Under the pieces are notes generated by a model. That model had not been told where the DNA came from. It was given only the letters and a program-made list of their open reading frames with translations, and ran no database searches. The position numbers and the translations under genes are program-made. From assembly GCA_016235455.1 (NCBI GenBank), contig JACRKZ010000072.1, positions 1 through 51,700 of the forward strand: a stretch of 51,700 bases of DNA, written 5' to 3'. The stretch comes from Armatimonadota bacterium (GTDB lineage Bacteria > Armatimonadota > UBA10988). Numbering within the stretch: position 1 is the first letter of the stretch; each line of letters begins with the position of its first letter. Shown here one piece after another: positions 18,698 to 28,783 of the stretch.

Positions 18698-19126
18698 ATG
18701 AGTGCTGTGACAAGGTATCGACCGGGCCTGCCCACGCTGGGCCAGCCGGGCTCGGTCCCGCACCCGTTGTTCCGTCTGAGCGACGCGATGCGGAACACGA
18801 GCTGGCTGCCAGCCCTGGATCTGGTGGAGAGCGCGGATGGCTTCCGGGTCACGCTCGACGTGCCGGGTGTGCGGTCCGAGGACATTGAGGTGACCTTCGA
18901 GGCCGGCAACCTGGTCATCCGCGGCGAGAAGCGCGCGGAGCAGGCCAGCGAGGACCGCGGCTACCGGCTCATTGAGCGCACGCGCGGCGCGTTTGAGCGC
19001 GCGGTGCGCATCGGCACGCCGGTGGATGCCGAGAGCGTGAGCGCCGAGTGCCGTGACGGCGTCCTGACGGTGTGGTTGCCCAAGGCCGCCGAGGCCCGTC
19101 CTCGGCAGATTGCCATCGCCAGCTAG
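18698..19126 (+). CDS. Small heat-shock protein (Hsp20/alpha-crystallin), copy 1
   Basis: This 142-residue sHSP holds unfolding proteins in an ATP-independent way. The alpha-crystallin domain spans about residues 40-135, starting PALDLVESADGFRVTLDVPG and ending with DGVLTVWLPK (the conserved GVLT). The C-terminal tail has the I-x-I anchor QIAIAS. The ATG at 18698 is chosen because GAGGAGGG is 6 nt upstream; an ATG at 18692 is too close to that site. It pairs with a second hsp20 9 nt downstream. Confidence 0.93.
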   Translation: MSAVTRYRPGLPTLGQPGSVPHPLFRLSDAMRNTSWLPALDLVESADGFRVTLDVPGVRSEDIEVTFEAGNLVIRGEKRAEQASEDRGYRLIERTRGAFERAVRIGTPVDAESVSAECRDGVLTVWLPKAAEARPRQIAIAS

Positions 19127-19135
19127 GAGTTCACC

Positions 19136-19546
19136 ATGTTTGATCTGCATCGAGCGCGCATCGACAACCTGGCCCGCACGCTGGGCGAGTTGTTCGACGA
19201 GACCCCCCGCCCTGAGCCGTGGGCGCCGGCCGTCGACGTGATCGACCATGGCGACAACCTGGTGCTCAGCATCGATCTGCCCGGCTACCGCCGCGAGGAC
19301 GTGGTCATCGAGATCGACGGCCGCCAGCTCCTGCTGCGTGGCGAGCGCCCCGAGCCGGAGTTGGCCGACGGCGAGACCCCGGTCCATCGCGAGCGGCGCT
19401 TCGGCCGCTTCGAGCGGAGCTTCACGCTGGGCTTCGGCGTCGACCGCGAGCGCATTGCCGCCGAGCTGACCAACGGCGTGCTGACCGTGCAGCTGCCCAA
19501 GGCTGAGCCGGCCAAGCCGCGCCGCATCGAGGTGCGCGCCGCCTAA
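19136..19546 (+). CDS. Small heat-shock protein (Hsp20/alpha-crystallin), copy 2
   Basis: This 136-residue sHSP is only moderately similar to its upstream neighbour. Its alpha-crystallin domain (about 28-125) starts WAPAVDVIDHGDNLVLSIDLPG, has GRFERSFTLGFGVD, and ends in NGVLTVQLPKAEPAKPRRIEV. It begins after TAGGAG and 9 nt past copy 1, so both are made from one transcript. Two different sHSPs may co-assemble, as do tandem sHSPs elsewhere. Together they occupy the place where grpE often lies between dnaK and dnaJ. Confidence 0.93.
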   Translation: MFDLHRARIDNLARTLGELFDETPRPEPWAPAVDVIDHGDNLVLSIDLPGYRREDVVIEIDGRQLLLRGERPEPELADGETPVHRERRFGRFERSFTLGFGVDRERIAAELTNGVLTVQLPKAEPAKPRRIEVRAA

Positions 19547-19566
19547 GGCGCACGAAGGTCGGAACC

Positions 19567-19628
19567 GCGGCCGGCGCAAGGCTTGCTGTCGCCGAGTCTG
19601 GCGACTGGGCAGGAGTTGCGCCGGCCGC
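19567..19628. terminator. Nested hairpin after the hsp20 pair
   Basis: A perfect 13-bp outer stem (19567-19579 with 19616-19628, arm GCGGCCGGCGCAA) encloses an inner 6-bp stem (GTCGCC 19588-19593 with 19600-19605). It lies between the hsp20 stop and the dnaJ operator. A terminator is the simplest reading, although there is no T-tract. Confidence 0.55.
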
Positions 19629-19660
19629 ACTCAATTTGCCAGCGGACCACACCGCTCGGA

Positions 19661-19681
19661 CTTGCGTGCGTTACACTCAAG
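19661..19681. promoter_or_regulatory. HAIR-like HspR operator upstream of dnaJ-hspR
   Basis: The repeat CTTGCGTG-N5-CACTCAAG has 8-bp arms with one mismatch. The pairing extends outward by GGA/TCC to 11-bp arms (19658-19684). Written as CTTGCGT-N7-ACTCAAG it differs from the canonical actinobacterial HAIR at a single base. A -10-like TACACT (19672-19677) lies inside it, so binding would block transcription of dnaJ and hspR. Confidence 0.8.
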
Positions 19682-19715
19682 TCCAGCGGCGCGTGATGGG
19701 GCGAGGAGGCGACGG

Positions 19716-20741
19716 GTGCCACGAGACTACTACGAGGTGTTGGGTGTGCCCCGTGACGCCACGCCGGCCGAGATCAAGAAGGCCTACCGGCGGATGGCTC
19801 GCCAGAACCATCCCGACGTGGTCCGCGACGATCCGTCGGCCGGCAAGCGGTTCAAGGACATCCAGCAGGCCTACGATATCCTGAGCGACACCAAGAAGCG
19901 CAAGCAATACGACCAGTTCGGGCATGCCGCAGAGCACTTCGCCGATGGCGGCGGGCCGGGCGCCGGTGGCTTCCAGTTCGACCCCGGCGCGTTCGACTTC
20001 GGCGGCGGCGGCGGCAAGAGCGCCTTTGGCGACATCCTCGGCGAACTGTTCGGCCGCGCCGCGCCGCGCGGCGGGCGCGATGCCGGTCCGCCGCCCGCCG
20101 GCTACCGTGGTACCGATGTCGAAGTCGGCCTGGCGCTGAACCTCGAGGAGGTGCTCGAGGGCACCACCCGCGACGTCACCGTGACGGTCGAGGACCCGTG
20201 CCACCACTGCAGCGGCCGCGGCCTGGATTCGAACAACCGGCCCTGTGGCGCCTGCTCGGCCCACGGGCGCGTGCGCCGGCAGCAGACGCTGCGCGGTGTG
20301 AAGATCCCCGCCGGTGCCGACGACGGCTCGATCATCAAAGCGCGCGGCAAGGGCGGCAAGGGCCTCAACGGGCCGGACGGCGACGTCAATCTGCGCATCG
20401 GCTGGCGCGAGCACCCCTTCTTCCGGCCGGCTGGCGAGGACCTGGAGTGCGAGGTGCCCATCAGTCTCGCCGAGGCCGCGGTGGGCGCCGAGATCCCCGT
20501 ACCCACGCTGCGTGGCGTGCGCAACCTGCGCATCCCGGCGGGCACGGCGGGCGGCGCGCGCTTCCGCATCCGCGACGGCGGCCTGCCGTCGTTGCGCACC
20601 AAGCACACAGGCAGCCTGGTGGTCAAGGTCAAGGTGATCGTGCCGGCCGCGGTCAACGACGAGGAGCGCCGCGTGGTAGAAGCCATGAGCCGGCGCGGCG
20701 GTGATGTGCGCGCCGACATGTGGCGGCCGCGGGAGTCCTGA
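19716..20741 (+). CDS. dnaJ: DnaJ-type Hsp40 co-chaperone with a single zinc centre
   Basis: This 341-residue co-chaperone stimulates DnaK ATPase through its J domain (residues 1-68, HPD at 32-34). A Gly/Phe-rich stretch follows (about 75-110). The cysteine region has only two CxxC motifs (C162-C165 and C177-C180) where standard DnaJ has four, so only one zinc site can form. The two C-terminal beta-sandwich domains are present (for example GDVNLRIGWREHPFF). The GTG start at 19716 follows GAGGAGG by 6 nt; the frame extends upstream only through the operator. hspR follows after 2 nt. Confidence 0.9.
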   Translation: MPRDYYEVLGVPRDATPAEIKKAYRRMARQNHPDVVRDDPSAGKRFKDIQQAYDILSDTKKRKQYDQFGHAAEHFADGGGPGAGGFQFDPGAFDFGGGGGKSAFGDILGELFGRAAPRGGRDAGPPPAGYRGTDVEVGLALNLEEVLEGTTRDVTVTVEDPCHHCSGRGLDSNNRPCGACSAHGRVRRQQTLRGVKIPAGADDGSIIKARGKGGKGLNGPDGDVNLRIGWREHPFFRPAGEDLECEVPISLAEAAVGAEIPVPTLRGVRNLRIPAGTAGGARFRIRDGGLPSLRTKHTGSLVVKVKVIVPAAVNDEERRVVEAMSRRGGDVRADMWRPRES

Positions 20742-20743
20742 CC

Positions 20744-21136
20744 ATGAGCGAGCCCGAACAGCGTCCGCTCGGCCGCCGGGACACGCCGGTCTACGCCATC
20801 GGCGTGGCCGCGGCCATGGTCGAGTCCCACCCCCAGACGCTGCGCATGTATGAGCGCACCGGGCTGGTGGTGCCCCAGCGCACACGGGGCAACGCGCGGC
20901 TCTATTCGGACCGCGACCTCGAGCGCGTCCACCACGTCCAGACCTATACGGCGATGGGCGTCAACCTGGCCGGGATCGAGATCATCTTTCGCCTGCTCGA
21001 CCGCATCGAGCAGCTTGAGAGCGCCCTGGGCAACCCCGACAACGAGACGCCGACCGTCGCCGACGAGGAGCGTCTGACCGAGGAGTTGCGCGCCCGCCTG
21101 CGCGGCGCGCGCGACGAGAAGGAGCCTTCACGATGA
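20744..21136 (+). CDS. hspR: HspR, MerR-family heat-shock repressor
   Basis: This 130-residue MerR-type regulator has the HspR-like N-terminal helix-turn-helix: YAIGVAAAMVESHPQTLRMYERTGLVVPQRT, then RLYSDRDLERV and MGVNLAGIEIIFRL. A short coiled coil (LLDRIEQLESALG) serves dimerisation. HspR represses chaperone genes by binding HAIR repeats, with DnaK as co-repressor. Such repeats are visible before dnaK, dnaJ and clpB here. It is cotranscribed with dnaJ, so it should regulate itself. The start at 20744 follows GGGAG; its stop overlaps the next gene by 4 nt. Confidence 0.93.
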   Translation: MSEPEQRPLGRRDTPVYAIGVAAAMVESHPQTLRMYERTGLVVPQRTRGNARLYSDRDLERVHHVQTYTAMGVNLAGIEIIFRLLDRIEQLESALGNPDNETPTVADEERLTEELRARLRGARDEKEPSR

Positions 21137-22413
21137 CCCGTTGGCACACTGGCGCGCGCGCCGGCCTGGCCGCGCTGTTCACGCTCTGCTCGCTGTGCCT
21201 GGCCCAGGCGCCGGCCGACGATGCGGCCGCCAAGGCCCTGGCCGCTGCCCAGACCCGGCTCGACAAGGCTCGCGACCTGCTCAGCTCGGGCCAGCCCAAG
21301 GCCGTGCTGGAGCAACTGGCCGAGGTCAAGCGCGACACCACCCTACCCATCTGGGTCCAGGTCCAGGCCAGCCTCTACGAGGGCCGAGCCCAGTACGCGC
21401 TGGAGGACTACAAGGCCGCCGTCGCCGCCTGCGTCAAGGTCGTCGAACTGACCAGCGTGCCCGCTGGCCAGCTCGACTGGCCGCAGCGGCCCGAAGCCAT
21501 GCTGCTGCTGGCCGACGCTCGCCGCGCCGCGGGCCTGGCCAGCAGCGCGCGCGACACCTACCGCGAACTGGTCGACCGCGCGCCGCACAGCCACGAGCGC
21601 ATGGACGCGGCACGTAGCCTGATCTACATGGACCTGGACGACGGCAACCTGGACCCAGCGGCCAAGGCCGTCGATGCGTACGTCAAAGCCTTCCCCTGGG
21701 ACCAGGAGGCACCGCGCCTGATCGAGGACCTGGCGCGCGAGTACCAGTCGCGCGGCAAGCCGGTGCAGGCCATCGAGCGCTTCGGCCAGGTGCAACGCGA
21801 CTACGCCGGGTCGGAGTCGGCCTGGGCCTCGCGTCGACCGCTGGTCGACGCGCTGCTGGCCAACAAGCAGAACGACGAGGCCCTGGCGGCGTTGGAGCAG
21901 CTGCTCACCATCCGGCCGGAAATGCTGGTAGTGGCCGACGCCACGGGCGCCAAGGCTGACCTGTTGGTGACCAAAGGCGATGTGCCCGGCGCCCTGGCGC
22001 TGCTCGAGGCAACCATCACCCGCTACGCAGACTGCTACGTGGGCCAGCAGCTGAGGCTGCAGAAGGCCGACATCCGCCGTGCCGCCGGCGACCTGACCGG
22101 TGCCGTGGCCGACCTGACCAAGCTGCTGGCCGACTTCCCCCAACCCTACTGGCAGGTCATCACGCTGCGCGGGCTGATCAACACCTACCGCGCACAGAAG
22201 GATTGGGACAAGGCCGAGGACACCGCCGACGCGTTGGCCAAGCTCACCGCCGGCACGCCCACCGCGGCACAAGCGCTGCTGGAGAAGGCCCAGATCCAGT
22301 TCCAGGCCGACCGCAAGCGCGCCGCCGGCATCACGCTCGACCGGCTGATCGCCACCTACAAGGGCGCGCCGTACGTCTCCTATGCCACGCAGTTCAAGAA
22401 CGAGTGGAAATAG
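21133..22413 (+). CDS. Exported TPR-repeat protein
   Basis: This 426-residue protein has a Sec signal peptide (GLAALFTLCSLCLAQA) followed by helical hairpin repeats across its length (for example QASLYEGRAQYALEDYKAAV, EAMLLLADARRAAGLASSA and QALLEKAQIQFQADRKRAA). These are TPR/tol-pal YbgF-like repeats that act as protein-binding scaffolds in the periplasm or on the cell surface. The ATG overlaps the hspR stop (ATGA), so it would be co-expressed with dnaJ-hspR; whether it has any chaperone link is unknown. Confidence 0.8.
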   Translation: MTRWHTGARAGLAALFTLCSLCLAQAPADDAAAKALAAAQTRLDKARDLLSSGQPKAVLEQLAEVKRDTTLPIWVQVQASLYEGRAQYALEDYKAAVAACVKVVELTSVPAGQLDWPQRPEAMLLLADARRAAGLASSARDTYRELVDRAPHSHERMDAARSLIYMDLDDGNLDPAAKAVDAYVKAFPWDQEAPRLIEDLAREYQSRGKPVQAIERFGQVQRDYAGSESAWASRRPLVDALLANKQNDEALAALEQLLTIRPEMLVVADATGAKADLLVTKGDVPGALALLEATITRYADCYVGQQLRLQKADIRRAAGDLTGAVADLTKLLADFPQPYWQVITLRGLINTYRAQKDWDKAEDTADALAKLTAGTPTAAQALLEKAQIQFQADRKRAAGITLDRLIATYKGAPYVSYATQFKNEWK

Positions 22414-22430
22414 CCCAAAGGATCGGCCCC

Positions 22431-23552
22431 ATGTTCCGACGTTCCCGGCCCACCGAGGCCACGCCCGATCCCTCCACCGCGCCGGCCGGCCAACCGGCCG
22501 AGGCACCGTCGCGAGCCGCGGCCCTGGACGCAGATGCCGAGTGCATCAAGGACACGCTGGCCAAGCTGGTGCAGCGTTTCGGCGCCAACTCCCTGCCCAC
22601 CGCGGAGACCCGCGGCCAAGGCCTCGCGGCGCGCTGTGAGCAACTGGCGCTCGAACTTCTGACGCGCCGGCCGCCGACGCCGGACCAGCCGCCGCGTCCC
22701 ACGGCCCATGTCTGTCGCGACATCGCCGCTGTGTTCGACCAGCAGCGCGGTGCTGAGACCAAGGAGTACCGCGCCCACCAGATCGCCACACAAGCGCTGC
22801 TGCAGGGCCTGGTAAACTCGCTGGTGGAGGCTGACTCCCGCCAGGGCCACCGTGAGTTCCAGGCGCTCGACGCGCTGAACGGCATTCAGAGCGCCCTGTC
22901 CACAGGCGACCTCAAGCAAGTGCGCGAACAGACCGACAAGGCCACCGGCGCCATTCGCGACATGATCAGCGCCCGCCACGAAGATGCACAGCAGCGCATC
23001 GAGCACCTGGGCTCGCAACTGCAGCGCATGCGCGACGAGTTGGCCGAGGCCGAAGCCCAAGGCCAGCGCGATGCCATGACCGGGCTGCTTAACCGCGGTC
23101 GCTTCGATCAGGCCATCGCCCACGCCGTGGCCCTGACCCAGGCCAGCAATGGCAAGCTGGCCCTGTTCATGCTCGACATCGACCACTTCAAATCAATCAA
23201 CGACACCTACGGTCATCCGGTGGGCGACGACGTCATCAAGGCGGTGGCGCGCACGCTGGAACGCAGCTTCCCCCGCCAGGACGACATCGTCGCGCGCTAC
23301 GGCGGCGAGGAGTTCTGCGTGGCCTGCCAGCAGGTCGATGCGGACGTCGCTGTCATGCTTGGCGAACGCGCGCGTAAGGCCGTCGGCGAGCTGGTCGTGG
23401 ACAGCGGCCGCGGCGGCATCTCACCCACCATCTCCGTGGGCTACGCCTTGCTGACCGACCAGGACACGCCCGAGTCGCTGATCGCCCGCGCCGACAGTGC
23501 CCTGTATCAGGCCAAGCAGGGCGGGCGCAACCGCGTCTGCGCGGCCCTCTAG
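22431..23552 (+). CDS. Soluble diguanylate cyclase (GGDEF protein)
   Basis: This 373-residue protein makes cyclic di-GMP from two GTP. The C-terminal GGDEF domain (about 215-373) has the start RDAMTGLLNRGRFDQA, metal site MLDIDHFKSIND, active-site loop GGEEF at 291-295 and an intact product-inhibition site RQDD (282-285) five residues before it. The N-terminal 200 residues are helical with a coiled coil (about 165-210, EHLGSQLQRMRDELAEAEA) and carry no recognised sensor. There is no transmembrane helix. It lies 17 nt after the TPR gene, the last gene before the clpB operator. Confidence 0.92.
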   Translation: MFRRSRPTEATPDPSTAPAGQPAEAPSRAAALDADAECIKDTLAKLVQRFGANSLPTAETRGQGLAARCEQLALELLTRRPPTPDQPPRPTAHVCRDIAAVFDQQRGAETKEYRAHQIATQALLQGLVNSLVEADSRQGHREFQALDALNGIQSALSTGDLKQVREQTDKATGAIRDMISARHEDAQQRIEHLGSQLQRMRDELAEAEAQGQRDAMTGLLNRGRFDQAIAHAVALTQASNGKLALFMLDIDHFKSINDTYGHPVGDDVIKAVARTLERSFPRQDDIVARYGGEEFCVACQQVDADVAVMLGERARKAVGELVVDSGRGGISPTISVGYALLTDQDTPESLIARADSALYQAKQGGRNRVCAAL

Positions 23553-23626
23553 CGGAGCGGGCCACCGCGGATCTCGGCCCGGCACATCGGACACGTCACA
23601 CGGCCCGGTGTGTCTGCCATTTCAGG

Positions 23627-23648
23627 CCTGTCCGACCGGTCGGACAGG
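23627..23648. repeat. 22-bp perfect palindrome
   Basis: The arm CCTGTCCGACC and its exact complement are fused without a spacer. As RNA it forms a 9-bp stem with a CCGG loop. A GC-rich hairpin (9-bp arms GCGCGGCGG, 23651-23670) follows at once. Together they may terminate the GGDEF transcript ahead of clpB; a binding site for a dimeric repressor is an alternative. Confidence 0.55.
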
Positions 23649-23742
23649 GCGCGCGGCGGTGCCGCCGCGCCACCCGCTCACCTGGACAATCTGGCGGGAA
23701 CCCTCCTTGCCCTGTAACGCGTTTGGGCTCACAATGCACCTT

Positions 23743-23763
23743 GTTGATAGCAATGCTATCAAG
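23743..23763. promoter_or_regulatory. HAIR-like HspR operator upstream of clpB
   Basis: The repeat GTTGATAG-N5-CTATCAAG has 8-bp arms with one mismatch; viewed otherwise, a perfect 9-bp repeat TTGATAGCA/TGCTATCAA flanks one central base. The right arm CTATCAAG is identical to that of the dnaK site, and both sites are flanked by ACCTTG upstream and ATGAGC four bases downstream. A weak -35/-10 pair (TTGCCC 23707-23712, CACAAT 23730-23735, spacing 17) lies just before it. Confidence 0.75.
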
Positions 23764-23789
23764 TGATATGAGCGCGGAGGAGTAAGACC

Positions 23790-26390
<2,601 letters not shown>

Positions 26391-26396
26391 TGTCGC

Positions 26397-26460
26397 CTCG
26401 GATCACCCCGGCTGCACGGATGAGCCCAACCGGCCATGCGTGCAACCAGAGTGATCCGAG
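26397..26460. terminator. Hairpin between convergent clpB and hpnH
   Basis: A perfect 10-bp repeat (26397-26406, CTCGGATCAC, with 26451-26460) brackets a 44-nt loop. It fills nearly the whole gap between the clpB stop and the end of hpnH on the other strand. It probably ends both transcripts; there is no clear T-tract. Confidence 0.55.
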
Positions 26461-26469
26461 GGATCCCGC

Positions 26470-27486
26470 CTACTTCTTGCGCTTGGGCTTGGTCATGTTC
26501 CAAGCCATAAGCTCGAGGAGTTCCTTGGGGTTGCTGGACGCAGCCTGCACAGCGGAGGCTTCGAAGCCGGAATGCATGTAGCAGTTGCGGCAGCGCTCGT
26601 CCTGGCGCGACTCCCAGTACTCCCAGTCGGTGGAGTTCCAGAACTCATCGTAGGTGGGATAGAACTTCTCTTCGATCAGATAGCACGGTCCCTTCCAGCC
26701 CATGGGCGTGCGAGTGACGGTGCTGTATGGCGAGCATTTCAGCTCTTTCTGACCAGCGCAGAACCTGAGGAAGCCAGGCGTGGCAGTGAGCGGGTAGCGC
26801 TTGGACAACGCCATGACCTGCGAGAACTTGGCGTGGATGTCGTCGCGCTTCATGAAGATGTCCTGCTCCACCGTGCTGTACTGGTAGCCCGGCGAGATGA
26901 GCATGCCGTCCACGTCCATGCCCATGAGCATTTCGCACAGCTCTTCGACCTCAGCCATCGAGGTTTCCTGATAGACCGTGGTGTTGGTCATGGTCTGGTA
27001 GCCGCGGCGCTTGCTCTCGCCGATCATGGCCACCGCGTGGTCGAAGACGCCCTTCCGGTTGCACACGAAGTCGTGCGTCTCGCGCATGCCGTCCAGGTGC
27101 ACGTTGACCAGCAGGTGCGGGTCGGGCGGGATGCGGTCGAACAGGCCCTTCTCTATGGCCAGGGTGTTGGTGCACAGGAAGATGTACTTGCCTCGCTTGA
27201 CCAGCCCCTCGATCAAGTCGGGCAGTTCCGGGTAGAGAGTCGGCTCTCCACCACACAGCGACATGGTCGGCGTGTTACTGACGTCCACGGCTTCCAGGCA
27301 TTCGGCCAGCGTCAGCCGGTCCGACAGCTTGCCGGTGTGGCGCTCCGTGCTGCACCCGACGCAGGCCAGGTTGCACGTATAGAGCGGCTCGAGCATGAGC
27401 GTCGTGGGATACCTTTTGCGTCGATGGACTGCCTGCGACATCATGTAGCGCGAGACAGCGAGGGTCAGACCTAGTGGGAATCGCAT
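26470..27486 (-). CDS. hpnH: Radical SAM protein HpnH (adenosylhopene synthase type)
   Basis: HpnH attaches the 5'-deoxyadenosyl group to diploptene to make adenosylhopane, the first step in building extended hopanoid side chains. The 338-residue protein starts MRFPLGLTLAVSRYM, as HpnH proteins do. The 4Fe-4S site is C38-C42-C45 (CNLACVGC), the SAM-binding motif SLCGGEPTLYPEL, and further family segments are NVHLDGMRETHD, MGWKGPCYLIEE and CRNCYMHSGFEASAV. The start at 27486 is chosen over a frame 19 codons longer because it restores the family N-terminus. No squalene-hopene cyclase or other hpn gene is in the window. It follows an Rrf2 gene by 77 bp. Confidence 0.87.
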   Translation of the reverse strand: MRFPLGLTLAVSRYMMSQAVHRRKRYPTTLMLEPLYTCNLACVGCSTERHTGKLSDRLTLAECLEAVDVSNTPTMSLCGGEPTLYPELPDLIEGLVKRGKYIFLCTNTLAIEKGLFDRIPPDPHLLVNVHLDGMRETHDFVCNRKGVFDHAVAMIGESKRRGYQTMTNTTVYQETSMAEVEELCEMLMGMDVDGMLISPGYQYSTVEQDIFMKRDDIHAKFSQVMALSKRYPLTATPGFLRFCAGQKELKCSPYSTVTRTPMGWKGPCYLIEEKFYPTYDEFWNSTDWEYWESRQDERCRNCYMHSGFEASAVQAASSNPKELLELMAWNMTKPKRKK

Positions 27487-27563
27487 GGAATAACAACTCG
27501 TGGGCAGAGGCATTGTAGGGTCAGTGGATCCTTTGGTCAACACACGGCACCGGCCGACCGGAG

Positions 27564-27992
27564 CTAGATGACCCAGTGCTGCCCCTGATCCAGCCGGCCG
27601 CGATAGCGCGCGGCGAGGTCGGCGATGCTCACCCGAGCGAACTGCGCCTTAAGGCCCGCGGTCATCTGATCCCAGCATTCCTGCACGACCGACGCCGCGC
27701 TCTGGGCGTCCTCGACGGCCTCCTCGCCCTGGATCGGGCCTTCGACCGCCTCGAAAACCGTCAGCAGGCTGACCTGCTCGGCCGGACGCGCCAGTTGGTA
27801 ACCGCCGCGGCTACCGCGCATGGCCACCACCACCCCGGCGGTCTTCAGCGCGCGCAGCAATTGCTCCAGGTACTTCTCGGGAATTGCCTGCCGAGCAGCG
27901 ATTTCGCGCAACTGCACCAGGCCATCGTGCCCTTGCAGCGCCAGATCGATGGCGGCTCGTACGGCGTAGTCCGTGCGTCGCGAGAGGTTCAC
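27564..27992 (-). CDS. Rrf2-family transcriptional regulator
   Basis: This 142-residue winged-helix regulator begins LSRRTDYAVRAAIDLA, with recognition region IPEKYLEQLLRALKTAGVV and wing MRGSRGGYQLARP. Only one cysteine (C106) is present in the region where IscR- and NsrR-type members have three Fe-S ligands, so cluster sensing of that kind is unlikely. The start is taken as GTG at 27992, overlapping the preceding TGA; an ATG 24 bp upstream is possible but adds an atypical leader. It lies within a DUF1638/TIM-barrel/hpnH operon, which it may control. Confidence 0.85.
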   Translation of the reverse strand: MNLSRRTDYAVRAAIDLALQGHDGLVQLREIAARQAIPEKYLEQLLRALKTAGVVVAMRGSRGGYQLARPAEQVSLLTVFEAVEGPIQGEEAVEDAQSAASVVQECWDQMTAGLKAQFARVSIADLAARYRGRLDQGQHWVI

Positions 27993-28783
27993 AGCGCCTC
28001 CAACCATTGCCGCCACCGCACCAAGCCGGTCTCGGGCGGTTCGACGTGGTCCATTTCGTATTCCACGGCGTAGTCGCCGCGGTAGCCATCGGCATCAACA
28101 CCGGTAATCAGCCCGGCAATGTCGACTTCGCCAGATCCATAATGGCACCGTTCGAACTTCCCGTCCACCCAATGTCCGGCTTTGAGGTGCACATGCCGCA
28201 CCCAGTCGCGCATCACCCGCCAGTCGGCCCAGTAGTCGCGCCGGCCCATGAGCAGATTGCAGGGCTCGTAGATGATGCCGAAGTGGGCCGAGCCGACGGC
28301 CTCGCACAACCGCACCGCGAGGTCCGGCACGCCAGCCAGACGGCCGTGGTGGTTCTCCATGACCAGGTGCACGCCCGCCTCCTCGGCCGCGGGCGTAAGC
28401 TCGGCGAAGTGCGGGGCCATGCGCGCGATCTGCGCGGGATCCGCGTCCTCGCCGGGCAAGGTGCGCACCGTGCGCGCGCCGAGCCGCTTGGCCAGAGCGA
28501 TTATGGCCAGGGAGCGATCGATCTCTTCGCGTACCGAGGCGGCATCGTCCAGGTGGAAGGTGCGGCCCACGTAAGTGCCGAGGTTGGCGATGCGCACACC
28601 GTGGCGGGCGCAGGCCGCTTCGATGGCCTCAACGGGAACCTCGGCCTGGTCGGCGGAGAAGTGCGGCGCCACACCGAACAGGTCGATGCGGCGGAAGCCG
28701 GCGGCGGCGAGCGCGGCGAAGGCGTCGTCGAGCGTCTGGCTCCGATAGCAGATGCTGCAGACAGTGAAGCGGTCGAGCGTCAT
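27989..28783 (-). CDS. Xylose-isomerase-like TIM-barrel protein (sugar phosphate isomerase/epimerase)
   Basis: This 264-residue TIM barrel of the AP_endonuc_2 family has the usual metal-binding pattern: acidic residue at strand end [11 protein letters not shown], then [10 protein letters not shown], a His in RHVHLKAGH, and Glu in YAVEYEMDH. Members interconvert or epimerise sugars and related polyols; the substrate here is unknown. The ATG overlaps the end of the DUF1638 gene (ATGA), and its stop overlaps the Rrf2 GTG, so the three are translated as a unit. Confidence 0.85.
   Translation of the reverse strand: MTLDRFTVCSICYRSQTLDDAFAALAAAGFRRIDLFGVAPHFSADQAEVPVEAIEAACARHGVRIANLGTYVGRTFHLDDAASVREEIDRSLAIIALAKRLGARTVRTLPGEDADPAQIARMAPHFAELTPAAEEAGVHLVMENHHGRLAGVPDLAVRLCEAVGSAHFGIIYEPCNLLMGRRDYWADWRVMRDWVRHVHLKAGHWVDGKFERCHYGSGEVDIAGLITGVDADGYRGDYAVEYEMDHVEPPETGLVRWRQWLEAL

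Noticed and set aside
16724..19630. A 968-codon open frame on the minus strand opposite dnaK and hsp20
   Set aside because: It mirrors dnaK, hsp20 and hsp20, which have conserved motifs on the plus strand. High GC makes long antisense frames common, and its residue composition is repetitive Arg/Gly/Leu/His.
27564..27992. Rrf2 protein as an Fe-S sensor like IscR
   Set aside because: Only one cysteine is present where three ligands are required.
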